Assembly: GCA_009774895.1 (NCBI GenBank)
Contig: VSOO01000073.1
Location: forward strand, 1 to 7,245
Source: Alistipes sp.
Lineage (GTDB): Bacteria; Bacteroidota; Bacteroidia; Bacteroidales; Rikenellaceae
DNA length: 7,245 nucleotides
Direction of reading: 5' to 3'
Below the pieces are notes generated by a model that was not told the DNA's origin, did no database searches, and worked only from the letters and a program-made list of their open reading frames with translations. The position numbers and the translations under genes are program-made. Shown in pieces: positions 1 to 6,755 of the stretch (position 1 is its first letter; the number at the start of each line of letters is the position of its first letter).

Positions 1-25
1 CATTTCCGAATATTCTTTGCGAGTT

Positions 26-117
26 GCGGCTCTATTGAGCCGCGCGGGCCGCAGCCTTGGGGCGGCGGAGGCCCGCATCTTCGCTGTCGCTTCGTCTGCG
101 GGCGCTCCGCAGGCTGC
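26..117. repeat. Structured repeat copy A (two hairpins)
   Basis: The most diverged of three copies. Hairpin 1 pairs 26-32 (GCGGCTC) with 37-43 (GAGCCGC) over a 4-nt loop. Hairpin 2 pairs GCAGCCT (51-57) with AGGCTGC (111-117), then, past an asymmetric bulge at 58-64, GCGGAG (65-70) with CTCCGC (105-110) and GCCCGC (71-76) with GCGGGC (98-103), with a one-base bulge at 104. The loop is 77-97. The last pair of hairpin 1 is C-G here but T-A in copies B and C. The leader found before B and C is absent or unrecognisable, apart from some similarity close to the first stem. It could act as RNA or as a DNA palindrome; which strand matters is unknown. Confidence 0.75.
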
Positions 118-142
118 TGCCCGGCGTCGAGAAACTACTGAG

Positions 143-309
143 ACAGAAGATTGTGCAGGTAGACCGCAATTATTGAGTTGCAAACGGTTTATGTCCGGTA
201 TTGCTTGGAAGTTTGCGGCTTTTATAAAGCCGCGCGGGCCGCAGCCTCCGGCAGCGGAGGCCCGCAACTTCGCTGACGCTCCGTGCGGGCACTCCGCAGG
301 CTGCGGACC
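143..309. repeat. Repeat copy B: leader plus two-hairpin element
   Basis: The 72-nt leader (143-214) is followed by hairpin 1, with 215-222 (GCGGCTTT) pairing to 226-233 (AAAGCCGC). Hairpin 2 has three stacked helices: 239-247 with 298-306, 254-259 with 292-297, and 260-265 with 285-290. That makes 21 Watson-Crick pairs, broken by a 6-nt bulge (248-253) and a single bulged A (291), around a 19-nt loop. This is the best-paired copy. It is roughly 90% identical to copy C over about 165 nt, counted by eye, which implies a fairly recent duplication or gene conversion. Confidence 0.8.
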
Positions 310-328
310 GGCTTTGCAGGCCCAATAG

Positions 329-418
329 GACAGGTTGTTACGCCGGCTGCCGCCCGGTGCCGCAAACCGCTGCGACAGGCTGTTTGGCTGACTGCCGCCC
401 ACCGTCGCAAACCGCCGC
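329..418. repeat. Two tandem 45-bp units
   Basis: Units 329-373 and 374-418 are each exactly 45 bp, start with GACAGG, share GCCGCCC at unit positions 21-27, and share CGCAAACCGC near the end. They differ at about 10 of 45 positions. The next base run (from 419) begins GACAGAAG, so the leader of copy C starts where a third unit would, which suggests that units and leader were once joined in a longer repeat. Confidence 0.75.
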
Positions 419-419
419 G

Positions 420-584
420 ACAGAAGATTGTGTAGATAGACCGCAATTATTTGATTGCAACCGGTTTGCGTCCGGTATTGCTTGGAAGTTTGCGGCTTTT
501 TAAGCCGCGCGGGCCGCAGCCTCCGGCGGCGGAGGCCCGCAACTTCGCTGACGCTCCGTGCGGCCACTCCGCAGGCTGCGACCC
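420..584. repeat. Repeat copy C: leader plus two-hairpin element
   Basis: Nearly the same as copy B. The leader is 420-491. Hairpin 1 pairs 492-498 (GCGGCTT) with 502-508 (AAGCCGC) over TTT, so the B stem is one pair longer and two bases differ in length. Hairpin 2 pairs 515-522 with 573-580, 529-534 with 567-572, and 535-540 with 560-565; a single C-C mismatch (536 against 564) weakens the last helix. The 19-nt loop (541-559) is identical to that of B. The right edge runs directly into a partial 45-bp unit. Confidence 0.8.
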
Positions 585-601
585 ACCGTCGCAAACTGCC
601 A

Positions 602-646
602 GACGGGAAGCTGCGCCGGCTGCCGCCCGGCATCGCAAACCGCCGG
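602..646. repeat. Further 45-bp unit
   Basis: Again exactly 45 bp, with the shared GGCTGCCGCCCGG and TCGCAAACCGCC cores, followed by GACCG at the expected start of a next unit. The 29 bases before it (573-601) look like the right part of another unit merged with the end of structured copy C. Confidence 0.65.
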
Positions 647-734
647 GACCGCAGGTTGCGGCCCGCCATTTTCAGGCCCTTTTTCCCGTTTCGGAGGCGC
701 CGCGGCCGCCACCGCGCGGCAAAATGTAAGCGCA

Positions 735-766
735 CTTGCATTTGCGCACGATTTTTCGTATCTTTG
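735..766 (+). promoter_or_regulatory. Bacteroidota-type promoter for the exporter gene
   Basis: A full match to the Bacteroidota -7 element TAnnTTTG lies at 759-766 (TATCTTTG). A -33-like CTTG (735-738; consensus TTTG) is 20 nt upstream, the usual spacing. A perfect TTTG at 741-744 is closer than normal (14 nt). Transcription would begin near 771-775, giving a leader of about 25-30 nt before the ATG at 800. This placement argues against the upstream in-frame codons being used as starts. Confidence 0.75.
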
Positions 767-799
767 CATCGTATATACCCAACCCAAAACACGACTGCG

Positions 800-1921
800 A
801 TGTTCAGAACCTATATGCGGCTGCTCGGTTTCGCCCGCCCGATTTCGCGCTATGCCGTACCCTACTTTTTCTACGCCGTATTCTACGCCCTGTTCAACAC
901 GATCAACTTCGTGCTGATTATCCCCATACTCTCCACGCTGTTCGACCCCGACTACCGGTTCGAACCCGTGTACGAGCTCCCGGCGCGCTTCGGCATCGAC
1001 CAGCAGACTTTCTCGCAGACCATCGACTACCTCTACACCCGCATCTTCGGCACGGAATTCCGGATATTCAACATCCTCGTGCTGCTGGCCGCGACGGTCA
1101 TGCTGACGAGCCTGCTGAGCAACACGTTCCGCTACCTGAGCGCCTGGACCATCGAGAACCTGCGCACGCGTTCGCTCCAGCAGATGCGCAACCGCATGTT
1201 CGACAAGGTGATCGGCATGAACGTAGGCTACCTGAGCGACCAGCGCAAGGGCGACATCATGTCGCGCATCACGCAGGACGTGATGATCGTGCAGTTCTGC
1301 ATCACCAACACGCTCCAGGTCGCTTTCCGCGAGCCGCTGCTCATCATCGGCTACCTGGTGGCCATGTTCATGATTTCGTGGGAGCTGTCGATCTTCTCGA
1401 TCGTCTTCCTGCCCCTCGTGGCGCTGCTCATCGGCAGCATCGTCAAGCGGCTGCGCCACCCCGCGCGCACCAGCCAGGAGCGCATGGGCGACATGGTGAG
1501 CAGCCTCGACGAGTCGCTCTCGGGCATCAAGGTCATCAAGAGCTACAACGCCACGGATTACATCCGCGGGAAGTTCCACGCACTGAACGCCGACTTCTCG
1601 CGCCTCCAGCTCTCGATGGTGCGACGCCAGCAACTGGCGTCGCCCATGAGCGAATTCCTGGGCATCTCGGCCGCGGGCGTCATCCTCGTCTTCGGCGGCA
1701 TGCTCGTAGTGCGCGGCTCGCTCGACGCCGGCGGCTTCGTCGCTTTCCTGGCCATGTTCTCGCAGATCACGCGCCCCGTGCGCTCGTTCATCGACCAGTT
1801 CGCCACCATCAACCAGGGCATCGCCGCCGGCGAACGCATCTTCGCCGTGCTCGACGCGCAGCCCGAAATCGAGGACCGGCCCGACGCGAAAACCCTCGAC
1901 GGTCTGCACGACCGCATCTAG
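800..1921 (+). CDS. Exporter membrane-domain fragment (373 aa)
   Basis: This is the part of the exporter translated before the amber codon if it is not suppressed. It contains the whole six-helix transmembrane domain, including the family-typical intracellular segment around residues 145-160 (RKGDIMSRITQD), where helices couple to the ATPase, and ends at the inter-domain linker (DRI, then stop). Without an ATPase it cannot transport by itself. No Shine-Dalgarno sequence is seen before ATG 800; the bases upstream are A/C-rich, as is common in Bacteroidota. Confidence 0.8.
   Translation: MFRTYMRLLGFARPISRYAVPYFFYAVFYALFNTINFVLIIPILSTLFDPDYRFEPVYELPARFGIDQQTFSQTIDYLYTRIFGTEFRIFNILVLLAATVMLTSLLSNTFRYLSAWTIENLRTRSLQQMRNRMFDKVIGMNVGYLSDQRKGDIMSRITQDVMIVQFCITNTLQVAFREPLLIIGYLVAMFMISWELSIFSIVFLPLVALLIGSIVKRLRHPARTSQERMGDMVSSLDESLSGIKVIKSYNATDYIRGKFHALNADFSRLQLSMVRRQQLASPMSEFLGISAAGVILVFGGMLVVRGSLDAGGFVAFLAMFSQITRPVRSFIDQFATINQGIAAGERIFAVLDAQPEIEDRPDAKTLDGLHDRI
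1919..1921 (+). other. In-frame amber codon inside the exporter
   Basis: The reading runs CGC ATC TAG CTG CTC GAC GTG CAC TTC. The protein on both sides (…LHDRI | LLDVHFTY…) joins without gap into the standard start of an ABC ATPase domain. In related exporters the replaced position is commonly E, so a single G-to-T change at 1919 explains it. The following base is C. Confidence 0.9.
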
Positions 1922-1930
1922 CTGCTCGAC

Positions 1931-2635
1931 GTGCACTTCACCTACGATGGCGCACGCGAGGTGATCGGCGGCATCACGCTCGACATCCGGCGCGGCGAAA
2001 CCGTGGCGCTCGTGGGTCCCTCGGGCGGCGGCAAATCGACGCTCAGCGAGCTGATACCCAGATTCTACGACCCCACGTCGGGCGACATACTCATCGACGG
2101 CGTGCCGATCCGCGAATACACGCAGGAGAGCCTGCGCGCCCACATGAGCGTCGTGGCGCAGAACACGGTGCTCTTCAACGACACCATCGAGAACAACATC
2201 GCCCTGGGCCGTCCGGGCGCCACGCACGACGAGATCGTCGCCGCGGCGCGCATCGCCAACGCCCACGAATTCATCACCGAGACGCCCCGCGGCTACGACA
2301 CCAACATCGGCGACTGCGGCTCGAAGCTCTCGGGCGGCCAGCGCCAGCGACTCTCCATCGCGCGCGCCGTGCTCAAGAATCCCGAAATCCTCATCCTCGA
2401 CGAGGCCACCTCGGCCCTCGACACCGAGAGCGAGAAGCTGGTGCAGGACGCGCTGAACGCACTCCTGGAGGGTCGCACCTCGATCGTCATCGCCCACCGG
2501 CTCTCCACGATCCGCAATGCGGACAAAATCGCGGTCATCGAGCACGGGCGCATCGCCGAGCAGGGCACACACGCCGAGCTGATGGCCCGCAACGGCATCT
2601 ACGCCAAGCTGATCGAGATGCAGTCGTTCGACTGA
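1931..2635 (+). CDS. Exporter ATPase-domain fragment (up to 234 aa)
   Basis: This is the nucleotide-binding domain downstream of the amber codon, in the same frame. A GTG at 1931, nine bases after the stop, is the first conventional start codon and would give a protein starting just before the A-loop tyrosine (residue 5 of the fragment). All ATPase motifs are intact: GPSGGGKST at 29-37, Q77, LSGGQ at 133-137, ILILDE at 153-158, SALD at 161-164 and H189. Expression would need reinitiation after the stop; no ribosome-binding sequence is visible. One unusual residue precedes the signature: C129 stands where R is usual (D-R-G). It ends at TGA 2633-2635. Confidence 0.6.
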   Translation: MHFTYDGAREVIGGITLDIRRGETVALVGPSGGGKSTLSELIPRFYDPTSGDILIDGVPIREYTQESLRAHMSVVAQNTVLFNDTIENNIALGRPGATHDEIVAAARIANAHEFITETPRGYDTNIGDCGSKLSGGQRQRLSIARAVLKNPEILILDEATSALDTESEKLVQDALNALLEGRTSIVIAHRLSTIRNADKIAVIEHGRIAEQGTHAELMARNGIYAKLIEMQSFD

Positions 2636-2716
2636 CCCGGCGGCACGCACCCGGCGCCCGCCGGAGCGGAGCGGCCGGAGGTTTACGGAAAACAAAAAAA
2701 TAACAGACATACGACC

Positions 2717-5700
2717 ATGAAATTCAAGGAGTACAAAGGGCTCGACCTGGCCGCCACGGCCGACGAAGTGCTGAAACAGTGGGACGCGCACGACACGTTC
2801 CGCAAGAGCATCACCACCCGCGAGGGACATCCCTCCTTCGTGTTCTACGAAGGGCCCCCCTCGGCCAACGGACTGCCGGGCATCCACCACGTCATGGCCC
2901 GCACGATCAAGGACGTGATCTGCCGCTACCGCACGCAGTGCGGCTTCCTCGTGCACCGCAAGGCGGGATGGGACACGCACGGCCTGCCCGTGGAGCTGGG
3001 CGTCGAGAAGAAGCTCGGCATCACCAAGGAGGACATCGGCCGCACGATCTCCATCGAGGAGTACAACCGCACGTGCCGCGAAGCCGTCATGGAGTTCACG
3101 GGCGTATGGGAGGACCTCACGCGCCGCATGGGCTACTGGGTGAACATGGAGGATCCGTACGTCACCTACGACAACAAGTACATCGAAACCCTCTGGTGGC
3201 TGCTGCGCCAGCTCTACGACAAGGGGCTCCTCTACAAGGGCTACACCATCCAGCCCTACTCGCCCGCCGCGGGAACGGGCCTCTCGACCCACGAGCTGAA
3301 CCAGCCCGGATGCTACCGCGACGTGAAGGACACCACCTGCACGGCGCAGTTCCGCGTCGTGCGCGACGCCCGGAGCGAAGCCCTCTTCGCCGCGGGCCCC
3401 GCCGAGAGCGACGCGCTGCCCGCAGCCGATCCGGCCGACACCTTCTTCCTGGCATGGACCACAACCCCTTGGACGCTGCCCTCGAACACGGCGCTGGCCG
3501 TGGGTCCGGCCATCCGTTACGTGAAGCTCAAGTGCCTCAACCCCTACACACAGCAGCCGCAGTACGTCATCCTGGCCGAAAACCTCGTGAACTCCTACTT
3601 CGGCGGCAAGAAAGACCCCGCCTACGAACCGACGGGGCTCGCATGGACGGGCCGCGAACTGGCCGACATGGGCATCCGCTACGAGCAGCTGCTGCCGTGG
3701 GTGAAACCCGTGGAGGGCGACGACGCCGGCGGCTGGCACGACGCCTCGCAGCAGGCGTTCCGCGTGATCGCGGGCGACTACGTGACCACAGAGGACGGTA
3801 CGGGCATCGTGCACATCGCCCCGACGTTCGGTGCAGACGACGCCCGCGTGGCCCGCGCCGCAGGCATCCCGTCGCTCTTCATGATCAACCGCAAGGGCGA
3901 GACGCGCCCCATGGTGGACCTCACGGGCAAATTCTACCTCTCCGAGGAGCTCGACGAAGGCTTCGTGCGCGAATGCGTCGCACCCGAGTATGCCGAATAC
4001 GCCGGCCGCTGGGTGAAGAACGCCTACGATCCGCAGTTCAACGCCGACGGCAAGTACGACGAGCAGGCCGCCGCCGCGGCCGAGACGCTCGACCTCTACA
4101 TCAGCCTCCGCCTCAAGGGCGAGGGCAAGGCGTTCCGGATCGAGAAGCACGTGCACAACTATCCCCACTGCTGGCGCACGGACAAGCCGGTGCTCTACTA
4201 CCCCCTCGACTCGTGGTTCATCCGCACCACGGCGCTCAAGGAGCGCATGATCGAGCTGAACGGCACGATCCGCTGGAAGCCCGAATCGACGGGCACGGGA
4301 CGCTTCGGCAAGTGGCTCGAAAACCTCAACGACTGGAACCTCTCGCGCTCGCGATTCTGGGGCACGCCGCTGCCGATCTGGGCCACGGAGGACCGCTCGG
4401 AGCTCAAGTGCATCGGTTCGGTGGCCGAGCTGATCGCCGAAATCGAGAAATCGGTGGCCGCAGGCTTCATGAAGGAGAATCCGTACAAGGACTTCGTGCC
4501 GGGCGACATGTCGGCCGAGAACTACGCCACGGACCGCATCGACCTGCACCGCCCCTATGTCGATTCGATCGTGCTCGTGTCGTCGAAGGGCGAGCCGATG
4601 AAGCGCGAAAGCGACCTGATCGACGTATGGTTCGACTCGGGAGCCATGCCCTACGCGCAGGTGCACTATCCGTTCGAACACAGCGAAGAGTTCCCGGAGG
4701 TCTTCCCCGCCGACTTCATCGCCGAAGGCGTCGATCAGACCCGCGGCTGGTTCTTCACGCTGCACGCCATCGCTTCGATGCTCTTCGATTCGGTGGCATT
4801 CCGCAACATCATATCGAACGGCCTGGTGCTCGACAAGAACGGCAACAAGATGTCGAAACGCCTGGGCAATGCCGTCGATCCGTTCGAGGTGCTCGCCACC
4901 TACGGCGCCGACGCCACGCGCTGGTACATGATCTCCAACTCGCAGCCGTGGGACAACCTCAAGTTCGACAAGGACGGCGTGGACGAGGTGCGCCGCAAGT
5001 TCTTCGGCACGCTCTACAACACCTACTCCTTCTTCGCGCTCTACGCCAACGTGGACGGATTCACGGGCCGCGAAGCCGAGGTGCCGATGGAGCGGCGGCC
5101 CGAAATCGACCGCTGGATCGTCTCGCTGCTCCACACCCTCGTGGGCGACGTAACCCGCGCGCTCGAAAACTACGACCCGACGCCCGCCGCGCGCGCCATC
5201 CAGGAGTTCGTGGGCGAGAACCTCTCGAACTGGTACGTGCGCCTCAACCGCAAGCGTTTCTGGGGCGGCGGCATGACCGAGGACAAGCTCGCGGCCTACC
5301 AGACGCTCTACACCTGTCTGGAGACCGTGGCGATGCTCGCGGCGCCCTTCGCGCCCTTCATCTGCGACCGCATCTTCTGCGACCTGAACGCCGTGAGCGG
5401 ACGCCGCAGCGACGAGTCGGTGCACCTCTCGACCTTCCCCGAGGCCGACGCGTCGCTCATCGACAAGGAGCTGGAGGAGATGATGTCGCTCGCGCAGCGC
5501 ATCTCGTCGATGGTGCTCGCCCTGCGCCGCAAGGTGAACATCAAGGTGCGCCAGCCGCTGACCAAGATACTCGTGCCGGTGCTCGACGCACGCACCCGCG
5601 CCCGCATCGAGGCGGCAAGCGCCCTGATCATGAACGAGGTGAACGTGAAGCAGGTGGAACTCATCGACGAGACGGCCGGCATCATCACCAAACGCATCAA

Positions 5701-6214
5701 ACCCAACTTCAAGACCCTCGGTCCGAAGTACGGCAAGCAGATGAAGCAGATCGCGGCCCTCACGGCCACGTTCACCCAGGAGCAGATCGCAGCCATCGAG
5801 TCGGCGCCCGAAACGGTGCTCGACCTGGGCACGGAGCGCATCGCGGTGACCCCCGCGGACTTCGAAATCGCGCCCGAGGAGATGCCCGGATGGCTGATGG
5901 CGTCGGAAGGCGCCCTGACCGTGGCGCTCGACATCACCGTGACCGACGAACTGCGCGCCGAAGGCGTGGCACGCGAGTTGATCAACCGCATCCAGAACAT
6001 CCGCAAGGAGTCGGGATTCGAGGTCACCGACCGCATCCGCGTGGAAATCGAACGCACCGACCTGACGGCCGAAGCCCTCGACCGCTGGGCGGGCTACATC
6101 GCACAGCAGACGCTGGCCGACGCAGTGACGGGCTCGGACGCACCCCGCGGCACGACGGTCGTGGAATCGGAGGTGGACGAGCAGCCGCTGCGCATCGGCG
6201 TGACGCGGGTCTGA
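2717..6214 (+). CDS. ileS: Isoleucyl-tRNA synthetase, type 2
   Basis: A cytoplasmic class I aminoacyl-tRNA synthetase that joins isoleucine to its tRNA and hydrolyses mischarged valine. At 1165 residues it is complete and of the length usual for Bacteroidota. The N-terminal catalytic domain has the signature region PPSANGLPGIHH (47-58), in which the class I HIGH motif appears as G55-I-H57-H58. The inserted editing domain shows the threonine-rich peptide T248-T-T-P-W252 and GTGIVHIAP (361-369) with conserved D374-D375. The KMSKS loop is KMSKR at 711-715. The helical anticodon-binding domain follows, with the long C-terminal extension of type 2 (eukaryote-like) enzymes and no C-terminal zinc cysteines. 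A stretch rich in Ala, Asp and Glu (217-242) before the editing peptide looks like a lineage-specific insertion. Start ATG 2717 precedes a typical N-terminus. No promoter match is seen in the 81-nt gap, so it is probably co-transcribed with the exporter. Confidence 0.97.
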   Translation: MKFKEYKGLDLAATADEVLKQWDAHDTFRKSITTREGHPSFVFYEGPPSANGLPGIHHVMARTIKDVICRYRTQCGFLVHRKAGWDTHGLPVELGVEKKLGITKEDIGRTISIEEYNRTCREAVMEFTGVWEDLTRRMGYWVNMEDPYVTYDNKYIETLWWLLRQLYDKGLLYKGYTIQPYSPAAGTGLSTHELNQPGCYRDVKDTTCTAQFRVVRDARSEALFAAGPAESDALPAADPADTFFLAWTTTPWTLPSNTALAVGPAIRYVKLKCLNPYTQQPQYVILAENLVNSYFGGKKDPAYEPTGLAWTGRELADMGIRYEQLLPWVKPVEGDDAGGWHDASQQAFRVIAGDYVTTEDGTGIVHIAPTFGADDARVARAAGIPSLFMINRKGETRPMVDLTGKFYLSEELDEGFVRECVAPEYAEYAGRWVKNAYDPQFNADGKYDEQAAAAAETLDLYISLRLKGEGKAFRIEKHVHNYPHCWRTDKPVLYYPLDSWFIRTTALKERMIELNGTIRWKPESTGTGRFGKWLENLNDWNLSRSRFWGTPLPIWATEDRSELKCIGSVAELIAEIEKSVAAGFMKENPYKDFVPGDMSAENYATDRIDLHRPYVDSIVLVSSKGEPMKRESDLIDVWFDSGAMPYAQVHYPFEHSEEFPEVFPADFIAEGVDQTRGWFFTLHAIASMLFDSVAFRNIISNGLVLDKNGNKMSKRLGNAVDPFEVLATYGADATRWYMISNSQPWDNLKFDKDGVDEVRRKFFGTLYNTYSFFALYANVDGFTGREAEVPMERRPEIDRWIVSLLHTLVGDVTRALENYDPTPAARAIQEFVGENLSNWYVRLNRKRFWGGGMTEDKLAAYQTLYTCLETVAMLAAPFAPFICDRIFCDLNAVSGRRSDESVHLSTFPEADASLIDKELEEMMSLAQRISSMVLALRRKVNIKVRQPLTKILVPVLDARTRARIEAASALIMNEVNVKQVELIDETAGIITKRIKPNFKTLGPKYGKQMKQIAALTATFTQEQIAAIESAPETVLDLGTERIAVTPADFEIAPEEMPGWLMASEGALTVALDITVTDELRAEGVARELINRIQNIRKESGFEVTDRIRVEIERTDLTAEALDRWAGYIAQQTLADAVTGSDAPRGTTVVESEVDEQPLRIGVTRV

Positions 6215-6233
6215 CCGTTTTTACCATCGAAAA

Positions 6234-6265
6234 TTTGGTACTTACGGAAAAAGTGCTTATTTTTA
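6234..6265 (+). promoter_or_regulatory. Bacteroidota-type promoter for the dksA-like gene
   Basis: TTTG at 6234-6237 and TATTTTTA at 6258-6265 (TAnnTTTG with only the last base off) are separated by exactly 20 nt. The stretch is AT-rich against its GC-rich surroundings. Transcription would start near 6271-6273, leaving about 20 nt before ATG 6291. This gives the small gene expression independent of ileS. Confidence 0.75.
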
Positions 6266-6290
6266 CATAAACGACTAAAAGTACTGAATC

Positions 6291-6671
6291 ATGGCAGAGG
6301 AGAGAACGAGATACAGCGACGCCGAACTGGAAGAGTTCAAGGAACTGATCCTGAAGAAACTGGAAAATGCGAAGGCGGACTACGAACTGCTTCGTTCCAC
6401 CATCACCCATACGGCCGACAACGACACCGAGGACACGTCGCCGACATTCAAGGTGCTGGAGGAGGGGGCCACGACCCTTTCGAAGGAGGAGAGCGGACGT
6501 TTGGCCGCACACCAGATGAAGTTCATCCGCAACCTCGAAATGGCGCTCGTGCGCATCGAGAACAAGACCTACGGCATCTGCAAGACCACGGGGAAACTGA
6601 TCCCCAAGGAGCGTCTGATGAAGGTGCCGCACGCCACCGAATGCATCGAGGCCAAAGAGGCCCGCAAGTGA
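6291..6671 (+). CDS. TraR/DksA-family protein with degenerate zinc finger
   Basis: This 126-residue protein belongs to the short Bacteroidota group of TraR/DksA-like proteins often found next to ileS. The family binds the RNA polymerase secondary channel and modulates transcription initiation, in E. coli together with ppGpp; that role is not proven for this group. The N-terminal part (9-40) and 62-90 are charged helices fitting the DksA coiled-coil hairpin, with an acidic turn DNDTED at 43-48 that could match the DksA tip. The C-terminal finger region (YGIC…GKLIPKERL…PHATECIEAK) keeps C97 and C118 but has T100 and A121 where the second cysteine of each CxxC pair should be, so normal four-cysteine zinc binding is not possible. 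It has its own promoter and ends in a hairpin terminator. No Shine-Dalgarno sequence is visible. Confidence 0.9.
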   Translation: MAEERTRYSDAELEEFKELILKKLENAKADYELLRSTITHTADNDTEDTSPTFKVLEEGATTLSKEESGRLAAHQMKFIRNLEMALVRIENKTYGICKTTGKLIPKERLMKVPHATECIEAKEARK

Positions 6672-6678
6672 TCCGCAT

Positions 6679-6717
6679 CGGCCGGAGCCCCTCTTCGGAA
6701 GGCTCCGGCCGGTCGTT
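6679..6717 (+). terminator. Intrinsic terminator after the dksA-like gene
   Basis: A perfect 11-bp inverted repeat pairs CGGCCGGAGCC (6679-6689) with GGCTCCGGCCG (6701-6711) over an 11-nt loop, starting eight bases after the stop codon. The downstream run GTCGTTTCG is only weakly T-rich, so termination could be incomplete or the hairpin could mainly protect the transcript end. Confidence 0.7.
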
Positions 6718-6755
6718 TCGGACCTACCCGGATTTTCGCAGCGGTGGCGCCGTGC

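Larger units (their letters stand above)
1..660. repeat. Composite repeat-rich intergenic region
   Basis: This stretch holds no believable gene; its open frames are low-complexity and run across repeat boundaries. It is assembled from three recurring modules. The first is a 72-nt leader seen at 143-214 and 420-491. The second is a two-hairpin GC-rich element of about 92 nt, seen at 26-117, 215-306 and 492-581. The third is a 45-bp unit, clearest at 329-373, 374-418 and 602-646, with degenerate or partial copies ending at about 141 and 601. The leader recurs with a 277-bp period. No transposase, terminal inverted repeat or target-site duplication is visible, so mobility is not shown. Its position just upstream of the exporter promoter may be coincidental. 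Confidence 0.85.
800..2635 (+). pseudogene. MsbA-like ABC exporter, interrupted by an amber codon
   Basis: If TAG 1919-1921 is read as a sense codon, this is one frame of 611 residues, the normal length of a type IV half-transporter of the MsbA/lipid-flippase kind. Such proteins dimerise in the inner membrane and use ATP to move lipid A core or other lipophilic substrates. The N-terminal domain has about six membrane segments (near 21-45, 89-113, 176-196, 197-216, 285-305, 312-330). The ATPase domain has the A-loop Y382, Walker A 406-414 with K412, Q-loop Q454, signature LSGGQ 510-514, Walker B D534-E535 and H-loop H566. The stop replaces residue 374, in the linker before the ATPase domain, where relatives often carry an acidic or polar residue (GAG to TAG would be one change). 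No frameshift is seen. The start at ATG 800 is set by the promoter. ileS follows after 81 nt. Substrate is unproven. The lesion could be a real mutation, a sequencing error or a suppressed codon. Confidence 0.85.

Noticed and set aside
1..3. CAT at the left edge and TTA at the right edge as the start and stop codons of neighbouring minus-strand genes
   Set aside because: Three bases are too little to support a gene, and no promoter for a leftward gene is visible next to position 3.
215..233. Hairpin 1 of the repeat as an intrinsic terminator
   Set aside because: The stem has the look of one, but it is followed by GCGGG on the + strand and by further GC-rich stretches on the other, with no T-tract.
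1..660. CRISPR array
   Set aside because: The repeats are 45 to 165 nt, diverged and directly adjoining or irregularly spaced, with no uniform spacers and no cas genes.
455..799. N-terminal extension of the exporter through the repeat region
   Set aside because: It would translate hairpin repeats and the promoter itself. The protein becomes family-like only from ATG 800.
2651..2664. Small inverted repeat after the exporter as a terminator
   Set aside because: Only a 5-bp stem (CCGGC with GCCGG) and no T-run follows; the A-rich stretch after it leads into ileS.
500..5425. Antisense open frame of 1641 codons covering the exporter and most of ileS
   Set aside because: Strong third-position GC bias in the real genes removes stops from the opposite strand. 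The product is a low-complexity string of Arg, Val, His and Glu and matches nothing, while the sense frames are clear known families.
2779..6270. Second long + frame overlapping ileS
   Set aside because: An out-of-frame shadow of ileS, full of Arg, His and Gly with no recognisable domain.
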